DNA of 64,000 bases from Burkholderiales bacterium (GCA_905339295.1 CAJPFI010000031.1:46838-110837); one strand, 5' to 3'. Numbered from the stretch's first letter, positions 35,038-43,874 are shown. Notes: generated by a model from the letters alone, not told the origin. Numbers and translations are program-made.

Positions 35038-35364
35038 GACACCGCCGTGGGTCGGGCTTCAGCCCGACGACGGTCGTCGAGCGCGGTTCCGCGGTGCCGC
35101 AGCAGGACACCGCCGTGGGCCGGGCTTCAGCCCGACGACGGTCGACGAGCGCGGTTCCGCGGCGCCGCGGCAGGACACCGCCGTGGGCCGGGCTTCAGCC
35201 CGACGACGGTCGACGAGCGCGGTTCCGCGGTGCCGCGGCAGGACACCGCCGTGGGCCGGGGCTTCAGCCCGACGATGGTCGACGAGCGCGGTACCGCGGT
35301 GCCGCAGCAGGACACCGCCGTGGGTCGGGCTTCAGCCCGACGACGGTCGACGAGCGCGGTTCCG
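35038..35364. repeat. Array of ~4.8 tandem 68-bp repeats with REP-like hairpins
   Basis: Unit starts at 35038, 35106, 35174, 35242 and 35311 (periods 68, 68, 68 and 69). Each begins GACACCGCCGTGGG and contains a stem GTCGGGCT-TC-AGCCCGAC (C/T variants). It fills the gap between the convergent gcdH and padI. The short stem resembles dispersed REP-type palindromes and may act as a bidirectional terminator. Each unit is near-continuous with no constant-repeat/variable-spacer pattern. Confidence 0.9.
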
Positions 35365-35370
35365 GCCGCG

Positions 35371-36267
35371 TCAGACCGTCGCGATCTCGCGCCGGCTCGC
35401 CGCGGCCCGCTCGACGAGCTTCGTCCACGCGCCGTCGATCTCGGCCTGCAGCGTCGCCGTGTCCGCGTCGTTCATGCCGCGGTAGCGGCGCTGAAGCGCG
35501 AGATAGTCGGCGACCGGGCGCGGCTTGTCGGCGACGTTCAGCGTGTAGCGCGTGCCGTCCTCGATCTCGTAGAGCGGGAACGCGCCGCATTCGACCGCGT
35601 AGCGCGCGGCGGTGAGACCCGCGTCGTCGGGCAGTCCCCAGCCGTCGAGGCAGGGGATCAGCACGGTGATGAAGCGCGTGCCGCGGATGCCCTTCGCCTT
35701 CTCGACCTTGCGGACGAGATCGGCGAGGTGGCTCGCGCTCGCGGTGGCGACGTAGGGCACGCCGTGCGCGGCCATGATCTCGGGAAGGTTCTTCTTGCGC
35801 GAGGTCTTGCCGGCCGGCGTCGAGCCGGTCCTCGCGAAGTGCGGCGTCGACGAGGACTTCTGCGCGCCGGTGTTCATGTAGCCCTCGTTGTCGAGGCAGA
35901 TGTAGAGGAAGTCCTCGTTGCGCTCGGCGGCCGACGACAGGCACTGGAAGCCGATGTCGTAGGTGCCGCCGTCGCCCGCGAGCACGAGCACCTGCGTGTC
36001 GCGCTTGCCCTGCGCGTCGAGCGCGCGGCGCAATCCCGACGCGGCGGCCGCGCTCGACTCGAGCGTCGGCTGGTAGACCGGGATCCTGAGCGAGCTCATC
36101 GGCTGCGGCCCGGCGATGATCGCCATGCACGACGGCGGGATCACCGCCATCGTGTCCGGGCCCATCGTCGCGAGGATGTGCCGCGCCGAGAGCGCCTCGA
36201 TGCAGCCGGGGCACGCGGCGTGGCCCGAGCAGAGCATCGGGTCCTGGCTGGGGTCGAGCTTGAACAT
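35371..36267 (-). CDS. padI: Phenylglyoxylate dehydrogenase (acylating), beta (ThDP) subunit
   Basis: 298 aa. Cysteine motif CSGHAACPGC (Cys13, Cys19, Cys22), ThDP-Mg motif LAGDGGTYDIGFQ with CLDNEGYMNTGAQKS. This is the pyruvate:ferredoxin-oxidoreductase-like beta subunit. With PadG/E and the flavoprotein it oxidises phenylglyoxylate plus CoA to benzoyl-CoA, CO2 and NADH. Last gene of the padE-H/F-G-I operon, 5 bp after padG. Confidence 0.88.
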   Translation of the reverse strand: MFKLDPSQDPMLCSGHAACPGCIEALSARHILATMGPDTMAVIPPSCMAIIAGPQPMSSLRIPVYQPTLESSAAAASGLRRALDAQGKRDTQVLVLAGDGGTYDIGFQCLSSAAERNEDFLYICLDNEGYMNTGAQKSSSTPHFARTGSTPAGKTSRKKNLPEIMAAHGVPYVATASASHLADLVRKVEKAKGIRGTRFITVLIPCLDGWGLPDDAGLTAARYAVECGAFPLYEIEDGTRYTLNVADKPRPVADYLALQRRYRGMNDADTATLQAEIDGAWTKLVERAAASRREIATV

Positions 36268-36272
36268 CGCGG

Positions 36273-37478
36273 TCACCTCACCCACACGGATTCGGGCAGC
36301 GGATCGCTCGCCCGCGCCTGCCGGACGAACTCGACGATCCTGCCGGGAGGAACGTTGACGCCGCCCACGCCGGCGAGCAGCCCGTGCACGCGCGGCGCGC
36401 CGGGCATGCCGTAGAGCGCGGCGCGGAGCTCCTGGTGCAGGATGCCGCCCGCGCCCGGCGAATGGTTGCGGTCCAGCACGACCACGTCGCGCACGCCGGC
36501 GAGCGCGGCGCGCAGCGCGGCGACCGGCAGCGGCCGGAACAGGCGCACCTTGACCAGGCCGACGGCCTGCCCTGCGTCGCGCATCGCGTCGATCGCGTCG
36601 CGCGCGGTGCCGCACATGCTGCCCATCGTGACGACGACCGTGTCCGCGCCCTCGCAGCGGTAGCGCTCGACGACTCCCCATGCGCGGCCGAATCGCTCGT
36701 GCCACGCGCGGTCGGCCTCCGCGAGGAGCTGCGGCACGCGCCCCATCGCCTGCTCGATCGACTGGCGATGACGGTAGAACATGTCCTGCGACACGACGTT
36801 GCCCCACGACTCGACCTTGCCGGTGTCGAGCCTGTGCTCGGGCGCGAACGGCGGCAGGTACGCGTCCACCTCGGCCGGCGCGGGCACGGCCACCGGCTCC
36901 ATCGCGTGCGACACGTAGAACGCGTCGAGGTTGATCATCGCCGGCACCTGCACCGCCTCGGCCACGCGAAACGCCTGGATGACGCTGTCGAGCGCCTCCT
37001 GCGCGCTCTCGACGTAGAGCTGGATCCACCCGGTGTCGCGCTGCGCGAGGCTGTCGGTCTGGTCGGGCCAGAACGCCCAGGGCGAGGCGACCGTCCGGTT
37101 GATGTTCGCCATCACGATCGGCGCGCGCGCGCCGCTCGCGTAGTGCAGGAGCTCGTGCATCAGCAGGAGGCCCTGCGAGGCGGTCGCCGTGAATACGCGC
37201 ACGCCGGCGAGCGATGCGGGGATGCACGCCGACATCACCGAGTGCTCGGATTCGGGCGTGATGATCTCGGCGTCGAACTCGCCGGCCGCCTGGAACTCGG
37301 TCAGCTGCTCGAGCACCGGCGTCTGCGGCGTGATCGGGTAGACCGGGCACACCTTCGGGCGCGCGAGCCGCGCCCCCCAGGCCACCGCCTGGTTGCCGGT
37401 GAGGAGCATCGTGCGCGCGCCGTCGCCGGACGCAGCCGTCGCGTCGGGTGTGCGCATCGCCTTCGTCGCGGGGCTCAT
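36273..37478 (-). CDS. padG: Phenylglyoxylate dehydrogenase (acylating), alpha subunit
   Basis: 401 aa alpha subunit of a 2-oxoacid oxidoreductase: LLTGNQAVAWGARLARPKV, VYPITPQTPVLEQL, TATASQGLLLMHE and the C-terminal VLDRNHSPGAGGILHQEL. Size fits the ~50-kDa class described for Azoarcus evansii with 34-kDa beta and ~20-kDa gamma partners. Start overlaps the upstream flavoprotein stop by ATGA. Confidence 0.87.
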   Translation of the reverse strand: MSPATKAMRTPDATAASGDGARTMLLTGNQAVAWGARLARPKVCPVYPITPQTPVLEQLTEFQAAGEFDAEIITPESEHSVMSACIPASLAGVRVFTATASQGLLLMHELLHYASGARAPIVMANINRTVASPWAFWPDQTDSLAQRDTGWIQLYVESAQEALDSVIQAFRVAEAVQVPAMINLDAFYVSHAMEPVAVPAPAEVDAYLPPFAPEHRLDTGKVESWGNVVSQDMFYRHRQSIEQAMGRVPQLLAEADRAWHERFGRAWGVVERYRCEGADTVVVTMGSMCGTARDAIDAMRDAGQAVGLVKVRLFRPLPVAALRAALAGVRDVVVLDRNHSPGAGGILHQELRAALYGMPGAPRVHGLLAGVGGVNVPPGRIVEFVRQARASDPLPESVWVR

Positions 37479-39184
37479 CGCGCCTCCTCCACCATGTCCA
37501 TCGAGCCGGTCGGGCACTCCTTGACGCACAGCCCGCAGCCCTTGCAGTAGTCGCCCAGCACCCGGTAGCCGCCGTCGACGCGCTCGAGCGCGAGATCGGG
37601 GCAGACGACGACGCAGTTGTCGCACTGGATGCAGGTCCCGCACGAGAAGCAGCGCGTCGTCTCGGCGAGCGCCTGCTCGATGTCGAGGCCGAGCTGCACC
37701 TCGTCGCCCGTGGAAAGCCGCGCCGCCGCGTCGAGCCGCCGGTCGGCGGCGCGCGCGAGCTTCGGGTGGTAGTGCGTCGCGATCGCGGCGAGCGGTACGA
37801 CGTCGTCGCGCGGCGTGGCGAGCGATGCGCGGCCGTGCGGCGATCGGCTCGCCCCGGCACCGGTCTCGCCCGCCCGCAGCCGCAGCGCCGCGTCGATCGC
37901 GAACGCGGCGCGCTTGCCCTGCCCGACGGCGTCGGTCACGAACCGCGCCATGCTGGCGACATCGCCGCCCGCCCACATGCCATCCACGCCGGTCGCCTGC
38001 CTCGCGTCCACGGCGACGAGCGTGCCGTCGGCCGGGAGGGTGCCGCCCAGCGCGGCGAGGTCCGCGTCCTGGCCGATCGAGGTGACGATCGCGTCGGCGG
38101 CGAGGTCGAACGCGCCGCCGTCGACCGGCGCCACGCTGAACTGCCCGCGCCGCGCGCCCGGCTCGAAACGCACGCGCGTGCATTCGAGCCGCACCGCGCC
38201 GCCTTCCTCCCGCGCGCGGACGAGCATCGCCGCGTCGACGAGCGCGATGCCCTCCTCGAGCGCCTCGTCGACCTCATCGCGCTGCGCGGGCATCTGCGCG
38301 CGCGCCTCGAGCGAGAGGATCGTGACGTCGTGCCCGGCGCGGCGCGCGCTGCGGGCGGCGTCCAGCGCCGCGCTGCCGCCGCCGATGACGACCAGCCGGC
38401 GTCCGAGCGCGGGCGGCGAGCCCGCATTCGCGGCGGCGAGCCACGCGGCGCCGTCCGCGACCCACGGCCTGCCGTAGTCGAGCGAAGGCAGGCGCTTGTG
38501 CCGTTGCGCGCCGGTCGCGACGTAGACCGCGTCGTGCGTCTCGCGCAACGCCGCCCACGCCTGCGGCGTGTCGGGCTTCTCGTTCAGGCGCACGTCGACG
38601 CCGAGCGCGACGATGCGGGCGATCTCGGCGTCGAGCACGTCGCGCGCGAGCCGGTACGACGGGATGCCGTGGCGCATCAGTCCGCCCAGCTCGCCGCGCG
38701 CCTCGATCAGCGTGACACGGTATCCCAGCCTCCGCAGCTGGAACGCCGCCGAGAGTCCCGACGGCCCGCCGCCGACGATCGCCACGCGCTCGCGCCGCTC
38801 GACCGCGGGTGCCTCGAACGCCCAGCCGCGAGAGATCGCGAGGTCGCCGACGAAGCGCTCGAGCTTGCAGATCGACAGCGATTCGTCGTAGCCGACGCGG
38901 TTGCAGGCGGTCTCGCACGGATGGTGGCAGATGCGCCCGGCGATCGCAGGGAACGGGTTGTGGCGCCCGAGCACCTCCCACGCGCCGCGGAAGTCGCGCT
39001 CGCGCGCGAGCGCGATCCACTGCGCGATGTCGCCGTTGACCGGGCAGGCCTGGTGGCAGGGCGACGGCGCCTCGATGTGCCGCGGCAGCGCCGCGCGCCA
39101 GGTGCCGGTGCGGATCGCCTCGGTCGTGCCGGTCGTCCAGGTCGTCGGGATCGGCGCGCTCATCGGGGGGAGCGGCGCGCTCAT
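37475..39184 (-). CDS. padH: Phenylglyoxylate dehydrogenase NAD-linked flavoprotein fused to ferredoxin domain (PadH-PadF fusion)
   Basis: 569 aa from ATG 39184, which overlaps the padE stop (the frame runs further upstream, through padE, but is not coding). Domains: N-terminal Fe-S region CHQACPVNGDI...CHHPCETACNR (GltD-like), FAD loop VAIVGGGPSGLSAAF (~115), NAD(P) loop VVIGGGSAALDAARSARRAG (~250), then a C-terminal 2[4Fe-4S] ferredoxin CFSCGTCIQCDNCVVVCP and CKGCGLCVKECP. In A. evansii the flavoprotein (~48 kDa) and the ferredoxin-like subunit (~14 kDa) are separate; here one ~60-kDa chain combines them. Passes electrons from the ThDP core to NAD+. Confidence 0.86.
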   Translation of the reverse strand: MSAPLPPMSAPIPTTWTTGTTEAIRTGTWRAALPRHIEAPSPCHQACPVNGDIAQWIALARERDFRGAWEVLGRHNPFPAIAGRICHHPCETACNRVGYDESLSICKLERFVGDLAISRGWAFEAPAVERRERVAIVGGGPSGLSAAFQLRRLGYRVTLIEARGELGGLMRHGIPSYRLARDVLDAEIARIVALGVDVRLNEKPDTPQAWAALRETHDAVYVATGAQRHKRLPSLDYGRPWVADGAAWLAAANAGSPPALGRRLVVIGGGSAALDAARSARRAGHDVTILSLEARAQMPAQRDEVDEALEEGIALVDAAMLVRAREEGGAVRLECTRVRFEPGARRGQFSVAPVDGGAFDLAADAIVTSIGQDADLAALGGTLPADGTLVAVDARQATGVDGMWAGGDVASMARFVTDAVGQGKRAAFAIDAALRLRAGETGAGASRSPHGRASLATPRDDVVPLAAIATHYHPKLARAADRRLDAAARLSTGDEVQLGLDIEQALAETTRCFSCGTCIQCDNCVVVCPDLALERVDGGYRVLGDYCKGCGLCVKECPTGSMDMVEEAR

Positions 39185-39741
39185 GCGGCGACCTCCTCGC
39201 GCAGCAGCGCGTCGACCGTCCGGTGGCCGTCCTTGCAGGCGGCGAGATTCTCGGCGGTGAGCTTGGGCGAGAGCTCGGCGAGCGTGCGTTCGAGCGTCGC
39301 GAGCGGCGGCGTGCCGATCGCCCGCGCGAAGGCGCCGAGCAGCGCCGAGTTGACGATGCGCCCCAGTCCCGCGCGGCGCGAGATCGCGATCGCGTCGACC
39401 GGGATCACGCGCAGTCCGGGAAGCGCGCGCGCGAAGTCCGCGATCGAGCGACCCGAGTTCACGACGACGAGCGTCCGCTCGTGCGCCGTGGCGAGGAGCC
39501 GGCCCTCGAGCAGCGTGGCGTCGAAGCAGAGGATCGCGTCGGCACGCTCGATGTCGCAGCGCACGCGCACCGGCCTGTCGTCGACGCGGATGAACGAGGA
39601 CACCGGCGTGCCGCGCCGCGCGCCGCCGTAGCTCGCGAAGCTCTGCACGTGGCGCCCCTCGGCGAAGAACGTCGCGGCCAGCAGGTTCCCTGCCGTCTGC
39701 GCGCCCTGCCCGCCCCGGCCCTGGATGACGATTTCGAGCAT
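39181..39741 (-). CDS. padE: Phenylglyoxylate dehydrogenase (acylating), gamma subunit
   Basis: 186 aa from ATG 39741 with GGAGGATCGG before it. MLEIVIQGRGGQGAQTAGNLLAA and SFASYGGARRGTPVSSFIRV are the gamma-subunit signature of 2-oxoacid oxidoreductases. First gene of the operon, divergent from the LysR-type regulator at 39915. Confidence 0.87.
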   Translation of the reverse strand: MLEIVIQGRGGQGAQTAGNLLAATFFAEGRHVQSFASYGGARRGTPVSSFIRVDDRPVRVRCDIERADAILCFDATLLEGRLLATAHERTLVVVNSGRSIADFARALPGLRVIPVDAIAISRRAGLGRIVNSALLGAFARAIGTPPLATLERTLAELSPKLTAENLAACKDGHRTVDALLREEVAA

Positions 39742-39870
39742 CCGATCCTCCGTTCCTGCCGTGCCGGCCGTGCGGCCTCTCCGCCGGGTCCGGACCCGCC
39801 GGTCCCGCCGTTCGCCCCGACGGGGGAGCCGACCGGGCTCGCACGGCACGACTGTGGGCCGGGGCGGGAC

Positions 39871-39894
39871 ATTCGTCCAATCGATTATAGGAAT
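39871..39894. promoter_or_regulatory. Candidate LysR-type operator between padE and the LysR gene
   Basis: ATTC...GAAT arms (39871-39874, 39891-39894) flank the central palindrome AATCGATT. The T-N11-A-like symmetry and divergent placement fit a LysR-type site. A second weaker dyad TCAGG...CCTGG follows. No FNR box is found in this region. Confidence 0.45.
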
Positions 39895-39914
39895 CAGGTG
39901 TATTCTCCTGGTGC

Positions 39915-40877
39915 ATGTCGACCTCGTTCCGCCGGCTCGACCTCAACCTGCTGCGCGTGCTCGCCGCGATCCACGCGAGCGGATCGGTCACGGCGGCGAG
40001 CCGCCAGCTCTCGCTGTCGCAGCCCGCCGTGAGCCACGCGCTCGCGCGCCTGCGCGAGCACTTCGGCGACGCGCTCTTCGTGCGATCGCCGTCGGGGCTG
40101 CATCCGACGCGGCTGGCCGCGCGAATCGTTCCGGAAGTCAGCGCGCACCTGCGCGCGCTCGAGGTCGCGCTGGCCGAGGCCGGCGCGTTCGATCCCGCGA
40201 CCGATCGCGTGCACTGGCGGCTGTCGATGTCGGACCTGGGCGAGATCCTGTTCCTGCCGCCGCTCGCCGCCGCGCTGCGGCACGAGGCGCCGCATGCGCA
40301 GCTCGACAACGTCGGCGTGCCGGTGCACGCGGTAAGCGCGGCGCTCGAGTCGCGCGACGTCGACCTCGCGATCGGCATCCTCGCGACGACGCACCGCGGC
40401 GTCGTGGGCGAGACGCTGTTCCACGAGCGCTACGTCGCGGTCACGGCGCGCGACTGGCGTCCGCCCGTCGGCACGGCGGGCGACACGCTCACCGCGAGGC
40501 AGCTCGCCGCGTCGCCGCTCGCCGTCGCCTCGCCCACCGCCACCTACCACGAGAGCGTGCAGCGCATGCTCGACGCGCTGAAGCTCTCCGAGCGCACCGT
40601 CGTGCACGCGCGCCACTACGCCGCGCTGCCCGAGCTCGTCACGACCACCGACCTGCTCGCGATCGTGCCGCAGAGCTACGCGCGGTCGATGGCGACGCGC
40701 TGGCCGGTGCGCGTCCGGGCGCTGCCCGGCAATGCGCCGCAGTACGACGTGCAGATGGTGTGGCATGCGACCGCGGAGCGCGAGCCCGCGCACCAGTGGC
40801 TGCGCGCGCTGGTGCGTCGTCTGTTCGCGCGGGGCGGCGGGACCTCCCCGAAGGCGGCGATGCGACCGCCGTCCTAG
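39915..40877 (+). CDS. LysR-family transcriptional regulator
   Basis: 320 aa. N-terminal winged HTH: FRRLDLNLLRVLAAIHASGSVTAASRQLSLSQPAVSHALARLREHFGDALFVR (in pieces), followed by a substrate-binding domain with DVDLAIGILATTHRG and VGETLFHERYVAV, similar to NodD/NahR-type aromatic-acid sensors. Divergent from padE, so it most likely controls phenylglyoxylate dehydrogenase; ligand unknown (phenylglyoxylate or phenylacetate suggested). Confidence 0.85.
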   Translation: MSTSFRRLDLNLLRVLAAIHASGSVTAASRQLSLSQPAVSHALARLREHFGDALFVRSPSGLHPTRLAARIVPEVSAHLRALEVALAEAGAFDPATDRVHWRLSMSDLGEILFLPPLAAALRHEAPHAQLDNVGVPVHAVSAALESRDVDLAIGILATTHRGVVGETLFHERYVAVTARDWRPPVGTAGDTLTARQLAASPLAVASPTATYHESVQRMLDALKLSERTVVHARHYAALPELVTTTDLLAIVPQSYARSMATRWPVRVRALPGNAPQYDVQMVWHATAEREPAHQWLRALVRRLFARGGGTSPKAAMRPPS

Positions 40878-41035
40878 TCCGGCCCGGACGCGCCGTGCCC
40901 GCGCCGCATCTCATCCGGTCGTTGGCGCGGATGTTGCGTGCCTGCGACAGTCGGGCCGCCCCCCCCCGGGGGCCCGACGTCGCGGAATTGCCGGGATTCG
41001 ATGGTAACCTTGCCCGGATCGGCAGGGGAGACACC

Positions 41036-41842
41036 ATGATCGTCGGCCGCCGCATTGCCGCGCTCGCCCTCGTCGGCGCGCATCTCTCATTTGCTGGCAC
41101 CGCGTTCGCTCAGGCGTGCGCCAATCGTGCGGACCTGCTGCTCTGCGGGTCGAGTGACAGGCCTCTGTCCGGCCTCTACTCGGGCATCGGTCCGTTCAAC
41201 GAAGTCGCGAGCTGCGCGCCGAATGCGAACTCGCAGGCAATGTTCGTCTCCCGAAACGCGACGATTGCAGGGAACGGCGCTGCGTGGCTCGCCTACCTCA
41301 ACGGCGGCGGCCGGATCATCACCGAGTACAGCAACGGCACCGCCGTCTACAACGAGATCTACGGCACCGCGTATCCCGACGGTGGTCAGGCGGGCGGCTG
41401 CGACGACAATCCGATGCCGTCGGCGAAGCTCAACCCGACGGACGCGTTCTGGGTCGCGAATCCGATCCCGGTGACCGCGCCAAGCGACGAGGGCTGCGGA
41501 TTTGACCTCGCCGGGCTCGTGTCGGGCGAGCCTTCGGTCACGCCCCTGGGAGCGCGGGACGAGGATACGTCATTCGTCACGTTCGCGCGCAAGCCGCAGG
41601 GTGGCGGCACGCTGTTCCTGCTGGAAGCGGACTGGCAGGACACGGAGACCGTCCCGTTCGACGCCAACAACTTCGCGTTCCTGAACGCCCTCGTCACCTC
41701 CTGCGCCGTCAGCGTGGCGCCGCCCGAGTCCGTGCCCGTCCCGGTCGACCATCCCCTCGCGATCGGCGGCCTGGCGGCGTTGATCGCCCTCTTCGGCGCG
41801 GGATTCGCCAGGCTGCGGCGCTCGCGCTCCCGCGCCGGCTGA
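41036..41842 (+). CDS. Exported protein with IPTL/PEP-CTERM-like C-terminal sorting signal
   Basis: 268 aa from ATG 41036. Signal peptide of ~26 residues ending GTAFAQA; a secreted domain with about eight cysteines, GRIITEYSNGTAVYNEIYG and GGTLFLLEADWQDTE; a C-terminal tripartite signal VPVPVDHPLA, a hydrophobic helix and an Arg-rich end (RLRRSRSR). Such endings mark proteins processed by exosortase or rhombosortase-like systems. Domain function not recognised; no sorting enzyme is in the window. Confidence 0.7.
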   Translation: MIVGRRIAALALVGAHLSFAGTAFAQACANRADLLLCGSSDRPLSGLYSGIGPFNEVASCAPNANSQAMFVSRNATIAGNGAAWLAYLNGGGRIITEYSNGTAVYNEIYGTAYPDGGQAGGCDDNPMPSAKLNPTDAFWVANPIPVTAPSDEGCGFDLAGLVSGEPSVTPLGARDEDTSFVTFARKPQGGGTLFLLEADWQDTETVPFDANNFAFLNALVTSCAVSVAPPESVPVPVDHPLAIGGLAALIALFGAGFARLRRSRSRAG

Positions 41843-42005
41843 CCGGGCGGCGGATCCGCGGGGGCGCTCCGTCTACGTCGATTTCCGCACGCCCGGTTCG
41901 CCGCACCATTTCACGCGGGTTTCTGGCACGATTCGCCTGCGGGCGAAGGGTTGCCGCAAGGGCGGCGTCCCCGTTCCCGCACCCTGTCCACCAGCGAGGA
42001 CGTCC

Positions 42006-42068
42006 ATGGGCAACCGCGACAAGCAGCGCAAGGAACCGAAGAAGCCGAAGCAGCCGAAGAAGCCGTAG
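42006..42068 (+). CDS. Candidate 20-residue Lys/Pro-rich micropeptide
   Basis: ATG 42006 to TAG 42066, starting MGNRDKQRKEP and ending in KKPKQPKKP. GAGGA (41995-41999) lies 6 nt before the ATG. It is highly basic with no hydrophobic residue. Found in an otherwise empty 382-bp stretch (41843-42224). Similar very short basic peptides are annotated in other proteobacteria, but I cannot confirm conservation here. Confidence 0.4.
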   Translation: MGNRDKQRKEPKKPKQPKKP

Positions 42069-42224
42069 CAGGCCTACCCGGCGCCGGTCCGACGCGCCGT
42101 TTCGCGCGCTGGCCGGCGCCGCGCCCGTTTGGAGGGTGGCGGAGCATCCGGCGCGGCGACACCCCCGCAGCTTGCTGCGTTCTGCGGCCCGCGCCCACCG
42201 CCATCCCCCCGCGCGAACACCCGG

Positions 42225-42893
42225 ATGATCCGACGCACGCGCCCGATCCTGTTCGTACTCGGCCCGTCCGGCTCCGGCAAGAGTACGCTCGGCCGATCGC
42301 TCGCGGCGGCGGGATTCCTGCACGTCGAGCTCGACCGCCCGCCCGACGACGCCGGGGCGGATCGCGTGGCGGCCGCGCTGCGCCCGGGTCTGGAGGTGCT
42401 CGCCGGGAGCGCCAGAGTCGGCCCGCTGGTCCTCGCGCTCGAGTCGATGGACGGCCGCAACACAAGCCGCGGCTCCGTCGTGACGTTCAGCAGCGTCGCG
42501 ACGCTCGCGCCGCGCCACGTCGCTTCGATCGAGCGGGCGGGCATCGACATCGTCGTGCTCTACGGCACGGGCGCGGAGTGCATCGACGGATGCCTCGCGC
42601 GGGAGCGCGCGTCCGGACGCGCGGTGCCCCCCATGCACTGGATCGAGCACAACGCGCGATCGTATGCGCAATTGAGCCTGCCGCATCACGCGCCGCATCG
42701 CGTGCTTTCGTATCGCGGTGGCGCGTTCGTCGGCGCCGAAGCGCTCGTTCGCACCGTGGCGTCGCACCTCGCGCGCCACAATCCGCAATGGCGCGCGATC
42801 GGGGAAGCCGTCGGCGGCGACCGGCACGATCAGGGAGTCGCCGTTCGGCGCGCCCACCTCGCCAGGCGCCCGGACTCCGTCCCCCGGCGATAG
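42225..42893 (+). CDS. P-loop nucleotide-binding protein, kinase-like, unknown substrate
   Basis: 222 aa. Walker A GPSGSGKST at residues 13-21 after a short beta-strand (PILFVLGP). Later segments (VVLYGTGAECIDGCLARERASGRAV, HWIEHNARSYAQL) suggest a small-molecule kinase-like fold with a lid region, but no specific family is recognised. Starts at ATG 42225; no strong ribosome site. Confidence 0.6.
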   Translation: MIRRTRPILFVLGPSGSGKSTLGRSLAAAGFLHVELDRPPDDAGADRVAAALRPGLEVLAGSARVGPLVLALESMDGRNTSRGSVVTFSSVATLAPRHVASIERAGIDIVVLYGTGAECIDGCLARERASGRAVPPMHWIEHNARSYAQLSLPHHAPHRVLSYRGGAFVGAEALVRTVASHLARHNPQWRAIGEAVGGDRHDQGVAVRRAHLARRPDSVPRR

Positions 42894-42930
42894 AATCCGA
42901 GCGCGCCCGGTTCTGGCCGCCCGCTCCGGC

Positions 42931-43320
42931 ATGACCCTCGACTACCAGACGATCAGGCACGTCCACCTGTCGGCCGCGGGCCTCTCGCTCGCGCTGTTCG
43001 TGCTGCGCGGTGCGTGGCGCGCGGTGTCGCCCGAGCGGCTCGCTGCACGGTGGGTACGCGTCGTGCCGCACGTGATCGACACGGTGCTCCTCGCCTCCGC
43101 GCTCTGGCTCGCATGGCAGATCGGCGAGGGCGCGGCGCCCTGGATCACCGCGAAGGTCGTCGCGCTCCTCGCCTACATCGTGCTGGGCTCGTTCGCGTTG
43201 AAGCACGGACGCACGCCCGGCATCCGGGCCGCGGCGTTCTTCGCCGCGCTCGCGACCTTCGGCTACATCGTGTCGGTCGCCTTCGCCAAGTCGCCGTGGG
43301 GGGCGCTCGCGCGCCTCTGA
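42931..43320 (+). CDS. SirB2-family membrane protein
   Basis: 129 aa with four membrane spans: DYQTIRHVHLSAAGLSLALFVLRG at the N terminus and PHVIDTVLLASALWLAWQIG in the middle are the SirB2 signature. Function unclear. It is 20 bp before a hemerythrin gene and probably co-transcribed with it. Confidence 0.82.
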   Translation: MTLDYQTIRHVHLSAAGLSLALFVLRGAWRAVSPERLAARWVRVVPHVIDTVLLASALWLAWQIGEGAAPWITAKVVALLAYIVLGSFALKHGRTPGIRAAAFFAALATFGYIVSVAFAKSPWGALARL

Positions 43321-43340
43321 CTCCCGCAGGATCCCGAGCC

Positions 43341-43874
43341 ATGACGAACCCGATGCTCTCCGGCGGCGACGCCGCCACGTTCGACGACCCGCTCGCGATG
43401 CTCCTCGCGTGCCATGTCCGCATCCGCAAGCAGCTCGCGACGCTCGCGCGGCTCGAGCGCCACCTGCCGGAGCACGGACACGACGAGGACGCGCGCGCGG
43501 CGGCCCGCGCGATCCTGCGCTACTTCGACTCCGCCGCCGTCCAGCACCACGAGGACGAGGAGGCGAGCCTGCTGCCGAGGCTCGTCGCCCGCGCCGCGGA
43601 CGCCCGCCCGCTGGCGGATCGGCTGTTGCGCGAGCATGGCGAGCTGGCCGCGCGCTGGCGCAGCCTGCGGCCGCTGCTCTCGGGCATCGCGGCCGCGCAG
43701 CGCTCGGTGCTGCCGCCGAAGCTCGTGCACGACATCGCGTCCGCCTACCGCGCGCACATCGAGGTGGAGGAGTCCGAGCTGATCCCGCTCGCCCGGGCGA
43801 CGCTCCCCGCCGGCGAGATCGCGGCGATCGGGCGCGAGATGGCCGAGCGGCGCGGCGTCGCGATTCCCGGATAG
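43341..43874 (+). CDS. Hemerythrin HHE domain protein (second copy)
   Basis: 177 aa helical protein. Ligand-type motifs ACHVRIRKQL, VQHHEDEEASLLP, LREHGELAARW and YRAHIEVEESELIP match the HHE di-iron fold. Longer than and clearly different from the hemerythrin at 15 kb. Follows SirB2 and is followed by a 9-bp-stem hairpin at 43875. Confidence 0.83.
   Translation: MTNPMLSGGDAATFDDPLAMLLACHVRIRKQLATLARLERHLPEHGHDEDARAAARAILRYFDSAAVQHHEDEEASLLPRLVARAADARPLADRLLREHGELAARWRSLRPLLSGIAAAQRSVLPPKLVHDIASAYRAHIEVEESELIPLARATLPAGEIAAIGREMAERRGVAIPG

Noticed and set aside
30611..35110. A ~1500-residue IorA reaching across SDR and gcdH
   Set aside because: Upstream of 32767 the frame is antisense to well-defined SDR and GcdH genes; ATG 32767 has a strong ribosome site and begins the conserved domain.
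35038..35364. CRISPR array
   Set aside because: Units are contiguous 68-mers without variable spacers, and no cas genes are near.
39742..39914. FNR box between padE and the LysR gene
   Set aside because: No TTGAY-N4-RTCAA dyad is present; only LysR-like symmetry is visible.
37475..40378. A single 967-residue protein covering PadH and padE
   Set aside because: The N-terminal ~400 residues lie in a wrong frame through padE and the LysR gene. The real start at 39184 overlaps the padE stop and begins the recognisable protein.
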